DNA from: Lycocorax pyrrhopterus obiensis
Lineage: Eukaryota; Chordata; Aves; Passeriformes; Paradisaeidae
Direction: 5' to 3'
DNA length: 64,000 bases
NCBI GenBank assembly: GCA_014706295.1
Contig: JACSVZ010000027.1
Coordinates: forward strand, 4,878,924-4,942,923
The first letter of the stretch is position 1; every line of letters begins with the position of its first letter. A program made the translations under genes and the position numbers. Positions 1 through 13,900 of this stretch are shown here, in pieces. Under the pieces are notes generated by a model. It worked only from the letters and a program-made list of their open reading frames with translations. It made no database searches and was not told where the DNA came from.

Positions 1-686
1 TGGTTTTTATTCCATAGAAAACTCGTGTGAGATATTACATCTCCAATTTTTAATGCATTTGGAATTTGTTCCAGGAGGTTTTCTCCCAGCCCTGGTGTCC
101 AAGAAGCTGCTTTGGGACACAACCAATAGACCCAGCCAGCAGAGCTGCAGTGTCCTGCTGACTGCACAGCACTCAGCACTCACCCAGCAGCATAAAAATT
201 CCCAATGGAAACTGGAATAGATGGGATCTGAGACTGGGATCAACCCAGAATGTCCCAATATGATGTGTGCTACACATTGACCATGTGAGTATTTAACAGG
301 TTGGTCAGGGAAGCTGTGGCTGCCCCTGGATCCCTGGAAGTGTCCCAGGCCAGGCTGGACGGGGCTTGGAGCACCCTGGGATAGTGGAAGGTGTCCCTGC
401 CCATGGCAGGGGTGGCACTGGATCGGTTTTAAGGTCCCTTCCAACCCAAACCATTCCAAGAACATTTCCTAAGCCACGAGCTGTTGCTATGGAGCTTTAT
501 CTCAGCCCCTGAGGTGAGATTCTCCTTTTGTGTCCAACCCTGCCCTGTGCTGCTGGCGGGGAGAGAAAATGTCTGTGAGATGGTTTCTCCTGCACTTCCT
601 CTTGTTTTGGGTTCAGAACCTGGGAATTGGCTGCTCTCAGGCCTGTGCTGGGGTCAGTAGCTGCCTCCCCCCAGCCCCACACTCAC
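1..686 (-). other. EFTUD2 intron 3 (partial)
   Basis: Intronic sequence downstream of the exon 3 donor at 681-686. It holds one CR1 fragment, listed separately. I see no further exon. Confidence 0.75.
301..456 (+). mobile_element. CR1 LINE 3'-end fragment
   Basis: About 155 bp matching the 3' end of avian CR1: the CCTGGCCTGGACACTTCCAGG-like segment, then the CCCATGGCAGGGG segment, ending in CCTTCCAACCCAAACCATTCC. In this orientation the element's sense strand is plus. It is 5'-truncated, as is usual for CR1, and the terminal short ATTCTATG-type repeat is degraded. It sits in an EFTUD2 intron, antisense to the gene. Confidence 0.88.
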
Positions 687-2497
<1,811 letters not shown>

Positions 2498-2764
2498 CTA
2501 CCGAAGGCCCGCGGGCTGCCCTCGCCGCCTGTCGCGACAGAGCGACCCGCACCCTCCGGCAGCGCCGTGCCCACTGGAGAAGCGCCGGGTGTGTCCGGGG
2601 CCGGCTCGGGGCCGGTTCCGGAGCGTCCCGGGGGCCGCGGGCCGGGCGGGGCAGCGCGGGGCGGCAGGGCCGGGTAGGCGGTCCTGTCAGGCGCGGCCGG
2701 GGCAGCCCGGGGACCTCGCGCGGCTCTGGCGCTCTGGCAGCGGGAGCGCGGCCCCGGCGGGGTC

Positions 2765-2976
2765 GGGACTGTGGCGATAGAGAGCGGCCCTGGGGGCGGC
2801 GGTGTTCGTCACCCAGCGGGACTGTGGCGATAGAGAGCGGCCCTGGGGGCCGAGGTGTTCGTCACCCAGCGGGACTGTGGCGATAGAGAGCGGCCCTGGG
2901 GGCCGAGGTGTTCGTCACCCAGCGAGGCTGTCGCGACAGATCCAGGGGCCCCGGGGCCGGCGGTGTTCCTGTGGGG
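2765..2976. repeat. 53-bp promoter minisatellite (about 4 units)
   Basis: Three units start at 2765, 2818 and 2871, each opening GGGACTGTGGCGATAGAGAG and ending GTTCGTCACCCAGC. They differ from one another at only a few bases. A fourth, diverged unit starts near 2924 and contains the palindrome CTGTCGCGACAG. The array lies in the shared EFTUD2/CCDC103 promoter. Confidence 0.93.
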
Positions 2977-3186
2977 GGGGGCTAAGCAATAGAGGAGAGG
3001 TTCCCAGTTGCCACCCACGTGCGTGGTGGCCTTTAGGCTGCCGCAGTGGGAGTCCGCAAGGCAGGACTGTCACGATAAGGTCGGGGTTGTCGGGCCGGTC
3101 CTGGCAGCGCTGTTGTGACAGAAGCGGGGTCCTCGAAGCCATCCCCGGCAGGGCTGTCCCGACAGGAGGGGTCCCGCGCCCCGGGG

Positions 3187-6100
3187 ATGGATCCGGCCGG
3201 AGCGCTCCCTGCGCTGCAGCGGGAGCTGCGGGAGGCGCTGGCGGAGGACGAGCGGCGGCAGCGGGAGGGCGAGGCCAAGCTGCGGGCGGTGCGCCAGGGC
3301 GTCCCCGACTACGGCCAGTTCAGGTCCGGGGCTCGGGGACCGGCCCGAGGGGGTCGGAGGGGCCGCCTGGGCTCGGGAGGAGCCGGGAATTCGTTTGGGG
3401 CTCCGGAACCCCTCGGGGTCTGAGGTCGGAGCTGCCCCGGGAGGGGCTGGAGCTGATGGCCCGAGCACTGATCTTGGGGGACTCGAGGGGCAGCAGCCTC
3501 GGGATCCCTGGAACGGCCTCGGGATGCCCGGGACAGCCCCGGCTCCGAGGACAGAGCCCCCAGGCGCGGACACTCGGCCGTGGTTCAGATTTGTCCCAAA
3601 ACTCCTCAGGTGGCCCCGTAGGGGCTGAGATCTGCCCCTGCTCTGTGGCCGGTCCCTGTGGTGGCCCGGCTGTGGCCAGCAGTGGGATGGCACTGTCCCC
3701 TCCCCAGAGCACTGTCCCTTCTCCAGGACACTGTCACCTCTTCCCATTCCCACCCCCAGCCCCCCGTCTCTCCCCACACCCCCCAGGCCACGCTGGGAGT
3801 GCAGAAGCAGAGGGTGACGTGTCCCCCGTGCCCTTCCCAGCCCGTTCCTGCTCCCAGTCCTGTCACTCCTTTGTCCAGGGGGTTGTGAGCAGGTTGGGAT
3901 GGCCGGGCTGCTCCATGGTGCAGTGTCAGGCACTCCCAGTGCCCTCCAAACTCCTGGATTCCCTATGGATCCGTCTGGGGACTCCCAGTGTTCATCAAAG
4001 CCCTGGGTCCATCTACAGATCTGCCCGGGACTCCGAATGCCCACCCAAGCCCTGGATCCCCTACAGATCCATTCCTGTCCGTTGACATCCAGGATCCATA
4101 GGTAGATCCAGGACTTTGACCACACTTGGGAGACATCCTGGGACCAGATCAAATTCCATTCATGGATTCACATCTGTCTCACCCACCCATGCCACCTGAT
4201 CCCTGAGAGGCAGGAAAGCACTTTCAAGTGGCTTCTCCCCTGAACATCTTGCCAGTCCCTGTAATGGGATCCCTGAGGGATTTTAGGCTGGTTTATCCTT
4301 GTATTGGGAAGGGCCTGCTCCTGCAGCCTGTCCAGCCCCCCGGGATGATCCATACAGCCCAAAGTCAGAAATTGCCTCAGAGAAGCAGCTTGAAGCCTCA
4401 AAGTGTTTTCTCTTGCCACGTGTCCCTCCTGTCCCTGTTCCCTGTAGGGAGATTGTGCTGGCCTCACACCTGAAGCCCCTGGAGAAGAAGGACAGGCTGG
4501 GACAGAGGAGGAATGTGCTGTGGAATCCCTGTGCAGCCCCGGCCGAGGCAGCGCCCACCCGCGCTGTGGAGATCCCACAGGTGAGGGAGAGGCTGCCAGG
4601 GCCTCGTCCACAACTGGAAATGACTCAGGAATCATCTAGGTGTTAACTGGAATGCAGGAGTTACTCAGGACTCACTCTGGCTGTGAGCCAGCTCTCCCGG
4701 GCCCCTGGAATATCGGGGTTTGGATCAGCACAGGGTCAGGCTGGGCCCCTTCAAGAGGAGTCTGCTCCAGCCCTGTGGGAGTGGAGGCCTGGCTGCACAC
4801 CCTGGCCCCAGAGCTCCCAGTGCCTCCCATGGTGGGCAGGAACAGAGTATGGAAGCCATCCCTCCTGGCTGGGAGCAGCTCCCAGCAGCTGCAGCCTGGG
4901 ACCGAGAGCCAGGGCTGTGCACCAGGATCCTCCCTGGAGCAGCCTCTGGCTGCAGAGATTCCCTGAGCACAGCTGATGCTTTGCCCATGGTTTAGTGATC
5001 ATGGAAAAGGGCTGGGTTGGGTTAATCCTGCTGCCTGATGAGCTCACTGAGTCCCTCAGTGGTGGGAAACAAGGACAGGACATTTTCTGTCCAGGTCATT
5101 TGTGACTGGAGTCACCTCAGTCCTGCCCCGCCATGGGCTCTGTCCACGCTGGAGTGTCCTGGGCATTGGATGTTTCCCATGGTAATGCAATTTCATGGAT
5201 TGCCTTATAAACAATCCCATGGATTGTTTATGATGCTGGATTTCATTGACCTGTGTTTATTATAGGATCTTTTGCAAGTCTCCTGGGTAGCATTGTGTTT
5301 TCTTGGGCTGAGCAATGATCTCCTCAGGCAAATCTTGCTCCCACTCCCATCAGATCTGAGCACCAGGCTCAGATCTCCAGAGCTTTTCCCGCTGTGCTCA
5401 GCCCCAGCTGATGTCCCTTTGCCTTGTTCCTTGGCTGTAGAAAAGCTGCACATTTGCCTCCTCCTTCAGCTTGTGCATCAGTGACCCAGCGGGGATGGGC
5501 TCAGCAGTTAATTAGAGCTGGTATAAAATGGGATTTCCTTTATCTGGGAATGCCTTTATCTTGGAGCTCAGCTCTCAGCCTCTGCTCTGCCACAGCCCCA
5601 CCAATGTCGGGTGGTACCAGACAGGGCATCTGCACATTTTCTGGGGTTTGCATCTCCCACCTTTTCTCTGCCACTCCCTGGGTTTGCCTCTCAGTGCTCA
5701 GAGTGTTCCCTGCCCTGCCCCGATCTCCGTGAGATCCCTTCCCAGGCAGTGCTGGTGGATCCAGGCTGGGCAGAGGGTCTGACTCGGGTTGGGGTCACTC
5801 CAGGGCCATCTGTGTTCACAATGGGTGTCACATCTCATCCACACGTCCCTTTTCCCCCTGGAGTTCCCTGGTTTCTCAGGGCTCAAGGCACCCAGCATTT
5901 CCTTGTCTTCCCCTTTTCCCCCTCAGCAGCTCCTTGTGCTGCCCAAGCCCCTGGTAAAAACATCTCGGCTGTCCATGGGCTGATCAGGGGGAGGGGATCA
6001 AAGTCTTCAAGAGGGACCAAACCAAAAGGGACTGAGTGACTCCTTTCTCCTTCAGGAACTGGATCAGCTGCCCGCAACCGCCGCGGAATTTCACAGAGAT

Positions 6101-6523
6101 TGGCGCAGATGCTTGAAAAGTGGGACAGAGAAATACCAGTTTTTGCTGGAGCTCGGAGGGGAGGCCTTGGGCAGGATCTTCCAGGCTGATGTGGGCTTTG
6201 GCCTCCTGGGGGAATTCCTGACAGTGCTGGCAGAGAACATCCGTCCTGGAGACAGAGCTGCCATCCTTCAGATCCTGCAGAGCCTGGCGGGCACCAAGCG
6301 CTTCGGGCTGAACATGGCTCTCCTGAGCCAGCCGGAGAAGGAGAGCAGCCGGGATTTGTTCAGGAAGCTGCAGAGCAGGGATTGTCAGGCTGCTGGCCAG
6401 TCGGGCAGCCCGGCCAGCCATGAGGCAGGGGGGGAAGCCCATCCCATGGAGACCCACTTGGAAAAGGAAACCAAGGAGGAGAGGACAGTGGTGGAGCTAA
6501 TGAAGTGTTACCAGGTCAGCTGA
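3187..6523 (+). CDS. CCDC103: CCDC103, coiled-coil domain protein 103 (complete, 3 coding exons)
   Basis: CCDC103 is a cytoplasmic and axonemal factor needed for dynein-arm assembly in motile cilia; loss causes primary ciliary dyskinesia in humans. Exons: 3187-3323, 4448-4580 and 6056-6523, with phases that join exactly, giving 245 aa (human 242). The N-terminus opens MDPAGALPALQRELREALAE, a short helix/coiled-coil segment. Exon 2 starts with the family hallmark REIVLASHLKPLEKKDRLG. Exon 3 encodes the globular part, with FHRDWRRCLKSG, YQFLLELGG and QADVGFGLLGEFL, and ends MKCYQVS against the human LYQVD. The start is the first ATG after the GC-rich leader and matches the family N-terminus. 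In mammals FAM187A lies directly beside this gene; here it does not. Confidence 0.96.
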
Positions 6524-6623
6524 GGGAGCAGGAGCACCGGGATTGAGCAGAAACAGGGTAAAAGAGGCTCAGAAAAACCTCAAAGCTTGCCTTTGGCATC
6601 ACCCAGAGCACAAGTTCTGCACA

Positions 6624-6629
6624 AATAAA
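6624..6629 (+). terminator. CCDC103 poly(A) signal
   Basis: AATAAA 100 bp after the CCDC103 stop codon, implying a short 3'UTR. A second AATAAA at 8417-8422 on the plus strand could be a distal site. Confidence 0.75.
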
Positions 6630-7814
6630 GTTTAGCTCCCAAGCTGTGGTGCTGTGATCTCTGAGCAGGGTGTCCTCACAGATGGGTAAGGGAGAGTCTC
6701 TTGGATAAGGAGAAAACTGAGGGAAAGAACACATTGGGTGGCAGTTTTGAAGGAGAAACCCAAACCCAAATAGTCCCTTCCCTCTTCCACCCCTGTCCAT
6801 GGTCACTGGGGGGATTTAGGAGATGTAATCAATGACAGTGACAACTGTCAGCTCCATTTTTTTCCCAAACCCCATGCAGCAAACAGCAGAGTCGCCCCAG
6901 CAGACTGGAGCCACCTACTCCCACCTGCCCTGGAGAAACCACCAGGCACCTGATGGCAGCATCCAGGTTCATCTGCAAGGCCTGGCATGGGAATATTGGG
7001 CTTTGCGAGGACGTGTCCCTGCACTCTGCTGTGCTGCCATTCCTCCTGCCTCTGCACACTGAGGGCAGCTGAGGCCTGGAGACGTCAACAAAAGAAGATC
7101 CTGGAGTTATCCAAGGTCGGGATGGAGGATTTTGATGCCAGAACAGCCCGGCACAACAGTCACAGCTCTGGTGGGAACAGGCACGCTGCTTGAGTGGTGC
7201 CAAAGCTCAGGGTGAGGATGTCAAGGCTGGGAGCATCATCCCCACCTCTTGGGAAAGGCAAAATCCCTGGGGGTTGGTGGGAAAACTCGGGAGAGATGCA
7301 TTAGAGCAGAGATTGAATGGTGACAGGATGGGGCTGTGAGAGCCACTGGGACCCTTTCCAGGTCAGCCGGGTCATGGTGTGACCTGAGCTGGCAAGAGCT
7401 GAGCTGAGGGGCCAGGCAGGGTCCGTGATGAGCTTCATCATCATCATCATCATCTGTCGCTGTTCTCCCCACAGACAAGTAGAGAAACAACACAGAGTCC
7501 AGGCTCAGGGATAAATGGAAGCAATTTAATGATCTCTCAGAAGGCTTTTTATAGGTTAGTTTGCAAAAGTGTGTTAAGTGGCATAAGGTAATTCGTTTTT
7601 TGCCATCCACCCCTTGAGGGGATTGGTCAAGTTCTAAGACACCCATCTCTGAATGTTTTTCTAGTTAGAACCGTAACAATTCTGCAAAACAACCTGCAGC
7701 TGCAAGAAGTTTACAAAACTGTAACATTGTTTTGAGTTACTTGCATGGGAAAGACAGAACTCTCACAAAAATGCTGCAGAGAGCTGAAGAAATTCTCTGC
7801 TGAAGCTTTTTCAG

Positions 7815-8100
7815 CATCCGTAATCATCCTCATCATCATCTTCATCCTCACCCACGTGGGCATCCAGGCAAGGTCCACAGGGAGCAAACATGGGCATCAT
7901 CATCATCACCTTCATCATCATCATCCTTGCCCATGTGGGCACTCAGTCAGGGTCTGTGGAGAGCAAACATGAGCTTCGTTGTCACCATCATCATCATCGT
8001 CACCATCATCTCCATCCTCACCCACATGGGCATCCAGGCAGGGTCCACAGGGATCAAATATGAACATCATCATCATCATCATCATCCTTGCCCATGCAGG
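7815..8100. repeat. ATC-rich compound minisatellite (about 80-90 bp unit)
   Basis: About 3.5 imperfect units alternate a (CATCAT)n run with a unique block containing CCCA(C/T)GTGGGCATCCAGGCA and GGTC(C/T)(A/G)(C/T)(A/G)GGGA. A lone (TCA)n run with a similar flank lies at 7435-7456. The long reading frames across it are by-products of the triplet repeat. Confidence 0.85.
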
Positions 8101-8699
8101 CCGCTGCTGGCGGCGCTCAGGAACCCATCCAGGCTGGAACACCATTCCCATGGGCACTCAGACACCCTGGACCATCGTCCCATTGGAAATTCCGATGTTC
8201 TGGCCATCAGCAGTCAAACACTGCCAAGTCCCCACTCTCCCTCCCCTCAGGGCAGGAGTGGGACAGCAAGGACTGATGTGGGAAACTCCCTGTGCTGGCA
8301 CAGCTCAGTAGGGACGGGCAGGGTTTGACACAGCCAGGGTTTGCTGCAGGTGGGATTTCACAGCACCAGGATTTGTTCCTGGCTCTGCCACTGGTTGGCA
8401 GTGGGGGTTAAAGCTCAATAAAGTCCTTTTCAAAAGAAAACTTGGAACTGGTGCAAGATGTTCTGGCCAAACTCTGTAGAGTTCTTCATCCGCACCACTG
8501 ATTTATTGCTGTTTTTCTAAGAGGCTGCTAAAAACATCCACCAAACTGTTTTGATCCAATTAATACTTGCTTTTCTCACCCTTTTTTGCCTTGTTTTCCT
8601 TGTTGAGAACTGTGTGTCCCAAACCCTTCAGTGTTCCTTTTGAGCTCCTCAGCTGGAGCAAACCTTTAAATTTTTGTTGAAGTATTTTTTTTTACTTTT

Positions 8700-9045
8700 G
8701 AAGGAAAAAATATTTTTCAGATTAATCTGATGTTTTTCTTCAGAAATGGCTGCTTTCAGGGTGTTTTTAACTCACCCGACTCAGCACAGAGTCGGGAGTC
8801 AATGTTTGTGCCTGACAAAGTTATCTTGAACGTCCCCCAAAGGTGGTGACATCTCTGCAGGGTTTCGGTGGACACTTCATCCTCAGCACGGAGCAAGATC
8901 TGCCCTCCAGGGTAATCTCCTTTTTCTGAGAATGTGGCTTGAGGATTTCAACAGAAATCCCTCTGTCCAAGAGGGCACTGAGGGTCCCAGTGATGCTCTG
9001 GCGCTTGAACCGTGTCAATGATGTGCAGGATCCCAAATCCACCCT
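8700..9045 (-). repeat. Dispersed local repeat, copy A
   Basis: About 345 bp that aligns inverted to 20093-20422 (copy B) at roughly 80% identity by eye. Shared landmarks are ACCACCTTTGGGGGACGT, AGATAACT(C/T)TGTCAGGCACA and GTTAAAAACACC. It matches no bird transposon I know. Both copies keep the same stop codon, and the two main indels are multiples of three. Confidence 0.8.
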
Positions 9046-9416
9046 CAGCGCAACAGCTGCAGCCAATCCCAGGAGCTTCCCAGGAGCTGGGATTGTGTGG
9101 GGAAGGAGCTGGGTTCGACCCTGAAGTACCCCGAGCAGATTCCTGGTTCCCAGCCCGGGAAGGGGATCTCTCCCACCCCACTGCCGGCTGTGGGGGGTTA
9201 TCCCTGCACCCCTCCCCTCTGTTCAGTCCCTCGTGGGTGTTGGCCCCTGGAGTGTGTCCCTGCCCTGGGGCTCAGCCTTGAGCACGTCCCCCTGCAACAT
9301 TAGGATTGGTTTGGGCTCCCAGAGGTCCCCACTGCCCATAATCCCCAAATCCCACGGCCCTGGCTGTGGAGAGGTGGGTGCAGGCACGACCATGGAAGCT
9401 CAGTGTGTTCATTAGC

Positions 9417-9422
9417 TTTATT
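9417..9422 (-). terminator. GFAP poly(A) signal
   Basis: AATAAA on the minus strand 1.57 kb after the GFAP stop codon. That gives a 3'UTR of about 1.6 kb, similar in size to the mammalian one. The interval 9423-10995 has no competing coding exon and is taken as GFAP 3'UTR. Confidence 0.75.
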
Positions 9423-10995
9423 CTCATCCCGAGCTGCGGCAGTGTTAGTGCATTAATTCGGTAGCAAGGGAGGCTGCTCGTGGTGTCCCAGCCCAGCACC
9501 ATCCCCCTGCATTCCCACCCTGGGCACCACCCAGGGCTCCCATAACACCTCCTGCCCTGGGAATTGTAGCTGTGGACTGGGTGTTATTTCTGGAGTCAGA
9601 GCAAAGCTGCTCAGCACCTGACCCAGGGGGTGAGGGGACAGAGGGGACGAGGGGATGGCACCCGAGGGCAGCTGTGTGCTCATCCCAAAGGTTGGCAGGG
9701 CACGGGAAGTGCTGCTGGGTCATTGTTCCTGTGTCAGGTGGCATCAGACGGGTCCTGCTCGTGGTCAGTGGCTGCAGTGAAGGTGAGGACGGGGCTGCGG
9801 GCGAGCACCGGGCCGGGCAACGGCCCTGGGGGCGTGTGCTGGTCTGGGGGAGGATGAGTGGGAGACAGGGCCACATGCAGCCCAGGGGCAAGGGATTTCT
9901 TCCAATCCCATCCTGAATGCCCATGGAGAGAGTGGGCTCAGGCTCTGTACAGGGCAGGGACTGTGGCTGGGGCAGCCCCAGTCCCCAGAGCCTCTGGCTC
10001 CCAGTGTGACCCCTGAGTGACGAGACTCCCCTGTCACTCCTGGGTTGCAGGTGGCACCTTGTGCTCTGAGACCCTCACAGGTGCCCCGACACCTTCCTCC
10101 TCCTCCTCCTCCTCTGCACCCCTCTCCTCTCCATTTTCACCTGAATGGGACTCCCCAGCCGTAGGGCCATGGGTCACCCCTCACCACGAGCCAGTCAGGC
10201 CTGTTTGTTCCCCACCAGTGTCGGGGACACCTTGGTGGCAGTCACCCAGTGGGGTCAGGACAACCCCATGGCTCTGTGCCAGGAGAAGCTCTTGAGGCCA
10301 CTGTGTAGCTCCACAACCCACTCCAGACACCCCAGCACCCTCAGGAACCCCTCTTGATCCTCATTTTGTCACTCCTTGACACCATCCCAAGAGCATCCTG
10401 CTTCTCCACCCTCCTCTTCCTCCACCCCTGCCTCTCCATCCTCCTCTTCCTCCTGCCCTTGCCTCCCAGCTGAGCTCACCCAGCGCTGGGTGACAGGGAA
10501 ATATCCCTCTCCAGCCGGTACCTCGCACCCTGCATCCCCCCCACCCGAGGCTGCTCAGCGTCTGGGTGCACTGGGGAGATCCGGGGAGCTGTCCCAGACC
10601 AGTGAGTGGATGCAGGGAGATGCTCTTGGCACCATCGTGTTGTCTGACGGTGCACGGAGATAGATCGAAACAGGACAGACTCTCTCCCTGGAGACCCAGG
10701 GTGCGGCTCACCCCGTGCTGTGGGAATGCGGCAGCATCCCGGCAGGGAGCTCGGCTCCGCCCGGACCCGCTGGACTCGCCCGGGTGCTGCCCGGTCCGAC
10801 GGGTGCTCTGCTGGCTGCCAGCCCCTCGCGGGGTGCCACCGGGCCCTGGGCACGGGGGAGAGGCGAGGGGTGCACGGGAGGGAGATGCCCCCCCCGGAGC
10901 GGCACCGGTCCCTCCCCTGCCCCGTGCCCGGCCCGGGGCTCCCGCGCGGCAGCGGGCGGGACCTGCGGGGCTGCGGCTGCCGCGGCTCCCCCGCC

Positions 10996-13900
10996 CTATG
11001 GCGCCTCCTTGTGCTCCTGCTTGGACTCCTTCAGCACCTGGGGGTAGAGCGACTGTCAGCCCGGGATCGGGCTCTGCCACCGGCTGAGCCTGCCTGGGCT
11101 CTGAACGAGCTTGGGGACAACGAGGGATCGGGACAGGACAATTTTCGCTATGAGCTGCCAGCCTCAGCTCCACCATGACCCAGAGCCGGATCGTGCCGTG
11201 CTCTCAGGGATCACTGGCTCCCTGCGTGGGCTGCTCGTGGGGCTCGGGGATGGTGGCCCCATGTGCAAGTCCCTTGGGGATACCCTGTGGGGAGGTAGGG
11301 ATGGAGCGTGGGTGACACAAATGAGTATTTCCCACCTCTCCATCTCGGGTCTCCACAGTTTTGACCACGATGCTCCTCTTCACATGGGCTTCTGACACGG
11401 ATTTGGTGTCCAGGCTGGTCTCTGGGGGACAGGGACAGGACAAGGCAGTGACACCCTGCCCAGGGTATGGCCCTTCCAGCCACACTCAAGAGGAGAAGCC
11501 CAAAGTAAATGGATTGGGCTGGAAGCCCCTGAACCATGAGAGACAGAAGCCTTGGGGACACAACCGGCCTCAGGGACAGGGTTGGCCTCAGGAACATGGC
11601 TGGCCTTGGGGATGTGGCAGGCTGTGGGATCTGATGAGTCCTGGGGACACAGTTGAGCTGTGGGGACAGCTGGGGACATTTCTGGCCTTGGAGATGTTGT
11701 TGACCATGGGGACATGGGTGGCTTTGGGATGTGATTGAGCTTGGGGACACGGTTGTCCTTGGGGGCACAGTTGTCACTGAGGAATACAGTTGGCCTTGAG
11801 TGTTTGGTTGTCATTGAGGACGTGATAATGTGATCAGTCTTGGGGACAAATATTGGCCTTGGGGACATGTTCAGCCTTGGGGATATGGCCGTGGCACCCT
11901 CCTCCCCCCTCCCTGGGAGAACCCAGGAGCCCTGGTTCCCTGAGATTCAGAGAAAAACCTCCTGATCCCTCTGAATGGGGTAGGGATGGCCAAGGTGGCA
12001 TCTCCTGCCACAGAGCCCCCAGAAGCCACCCCTGTTTGTGCCACCATCCCGCTCCCCCTTCCCACACATGGGCACAGCCTCACCTCGGATCTGCAGGTTG
12101 GAGAAGCTCTGCACAGGGATGGTGATCCTGTGGGGCACCAGGAGCATTGGGAAGAGCATGAGGTCCTGCTGCCCCCCAGCTCCACCTGGAGCAGGGCTGG
12201 AGGATGGTCCCCAACCCAGCCGGACACCCCAGAGGGACCACGAGGACTTGGGCTTGGTTTGGGGCATGGCTGGGGTGGGGTGAGGGGCAGGATGGAGCTC
12301 ACCTGCTCTCCTCGCCCTCCAGCAGCTTGCGGTACGTGGCAATCTCGATGTCGAGGGCCAGCTTGACGTTGAGCAGGTCCTGGTAGTCCTGCAGGTGCTG
12401 GGCCATCTCCTCCTTGAGGCTGCGGATGTCCTCCTCCAGCCGCACCACCGTGTCCTGGTAGGTGGCCGTCTCCAGGGCATAGCGCTCCTCCAGCTCCCGC
12501 AGCTGCCTCTCCAGGGACTCGTTCTGGGGGGCCACAGGGGGCCGTGACACCCTCCATGGCCACCTCCTCCCGGGAGCTTGGGGCTCTCCCCAGTGCCCAT
12601 CCATCTCCCACCCTTGGGGACCAGCCATTCCCCTGGCATTGGGTGGTGGTCCCGCCAGGGAACCCCCTGGTGGTGGCAGCTCCCTGAGGCCGTGTCCCCT
12701 CTCTTGCACCCCACGGCTGTCACCTACCGAGCCCCGCAGCGCCTCCAGGTCACAGGTGAGGGCCTGGAGCTGGCGCCGGTACTCGTTGGCCTCCTGCTTT
12801 GCCACCCTCAAGGCCTCGGCGTGCCGGGCGGCCGCATCCGTCAGATCTGCGAACTGGGACAGGGGACGTGTGCCACGGGACGGGACCACAGGGCAGGGAT
12901 GTGTTCTGGTGGCACACGGTGTGGGAACACAACCCTGCTCTGCTCACAGCAGGGACATGGCCCCGGAAACACCTGGCAAGGAGAAACAGCCCTGGCACAA
13001 GTGGGGACAGCAGAGCTCCCAAACCCCACACACCACCGAGGAGAACCACCCAACCCTGGGTGACCAACCCTGGCCCCGAGATGGTGACACCCCGGGAGGG
13101 GGCAGCCAGGCCACCCATTGCCAACCAGGCAACCAGCTCCCACCGCACCTTGGACTTGTACCACTCCTCGGTCTCCTGGACGTTGCTGGCGGCCATGGCC
13201 TCGTACTGGCTGCGGATGTCGCGCAGGGCGGCCGTCAGGTCCGGCTTGCTCGTGTCCACCTCGACGTGCACCCGCTGCCGGGCCAGCTGCTCCTGCAGCT
13301 CCCGCAGCTCCTGTGGGGACAGGGGGGTCAGGGCAGCCCCCTGAGCCCCGGCACCCCCAGCCTCAGAGCGGGGTTACCTCCTCGTGGACCTTGCGGAGGA
13401 AGGCGATCTCGTCCTGCAGGGTCCCCACGCGCCGCTCCAGGTCCAGGCGAGCCAAGGCAGCATTGTCCACGTCCTGTCACCATGGGGGGACAGGAGGGAC
13501 TGTCCCAGCTGGCCACCCGGGTCTGCTCTGTCCTGAGCTGCCCGGTTATATCCATTCCCTCCTGCTCCCACCCAGCCCTGCCTCTCTCTGCCCATCACAG
13601 CATATCCCAGTCCCTCACTGCCAGCTCCTGCCATTCCTGCCCATCCATGCTACATATCTGTCCATCCGTGCCCTCCCCATTCATCCTTGCTCCATTCCTG
13701 TCCCTTACCTGCCCATTGTAACACATACCAGTCCCTCAGTTCCTGCTCCTGCCCATCCCTGCTACATCCCTGTCCATCCCTTCCTGTCCCTGCTACATCC
13801 CTGGCCATCCCTCCCCCATCCCTGCCCATTCCCCAGGGAGGCCAAGCTGGGAGCTGAGCCCCCGGAGTGCAGGATGGGGGATGCAGGATCTGGCCTCTGC

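Larger units (their letters stand above)
6640..9400. other. CCDC103-GFAP intergenic spacer
   Basis: No credible gene was found. The spacer contains ATC-rich minisatellite units (7435-7456 and 7815-8100) and the dispersed repeat copy at 8700-9045. In mammals FAM187A occupies the interval just after CCDC103, but no trace of its reading frame is visible here. Confidence 0.7.
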
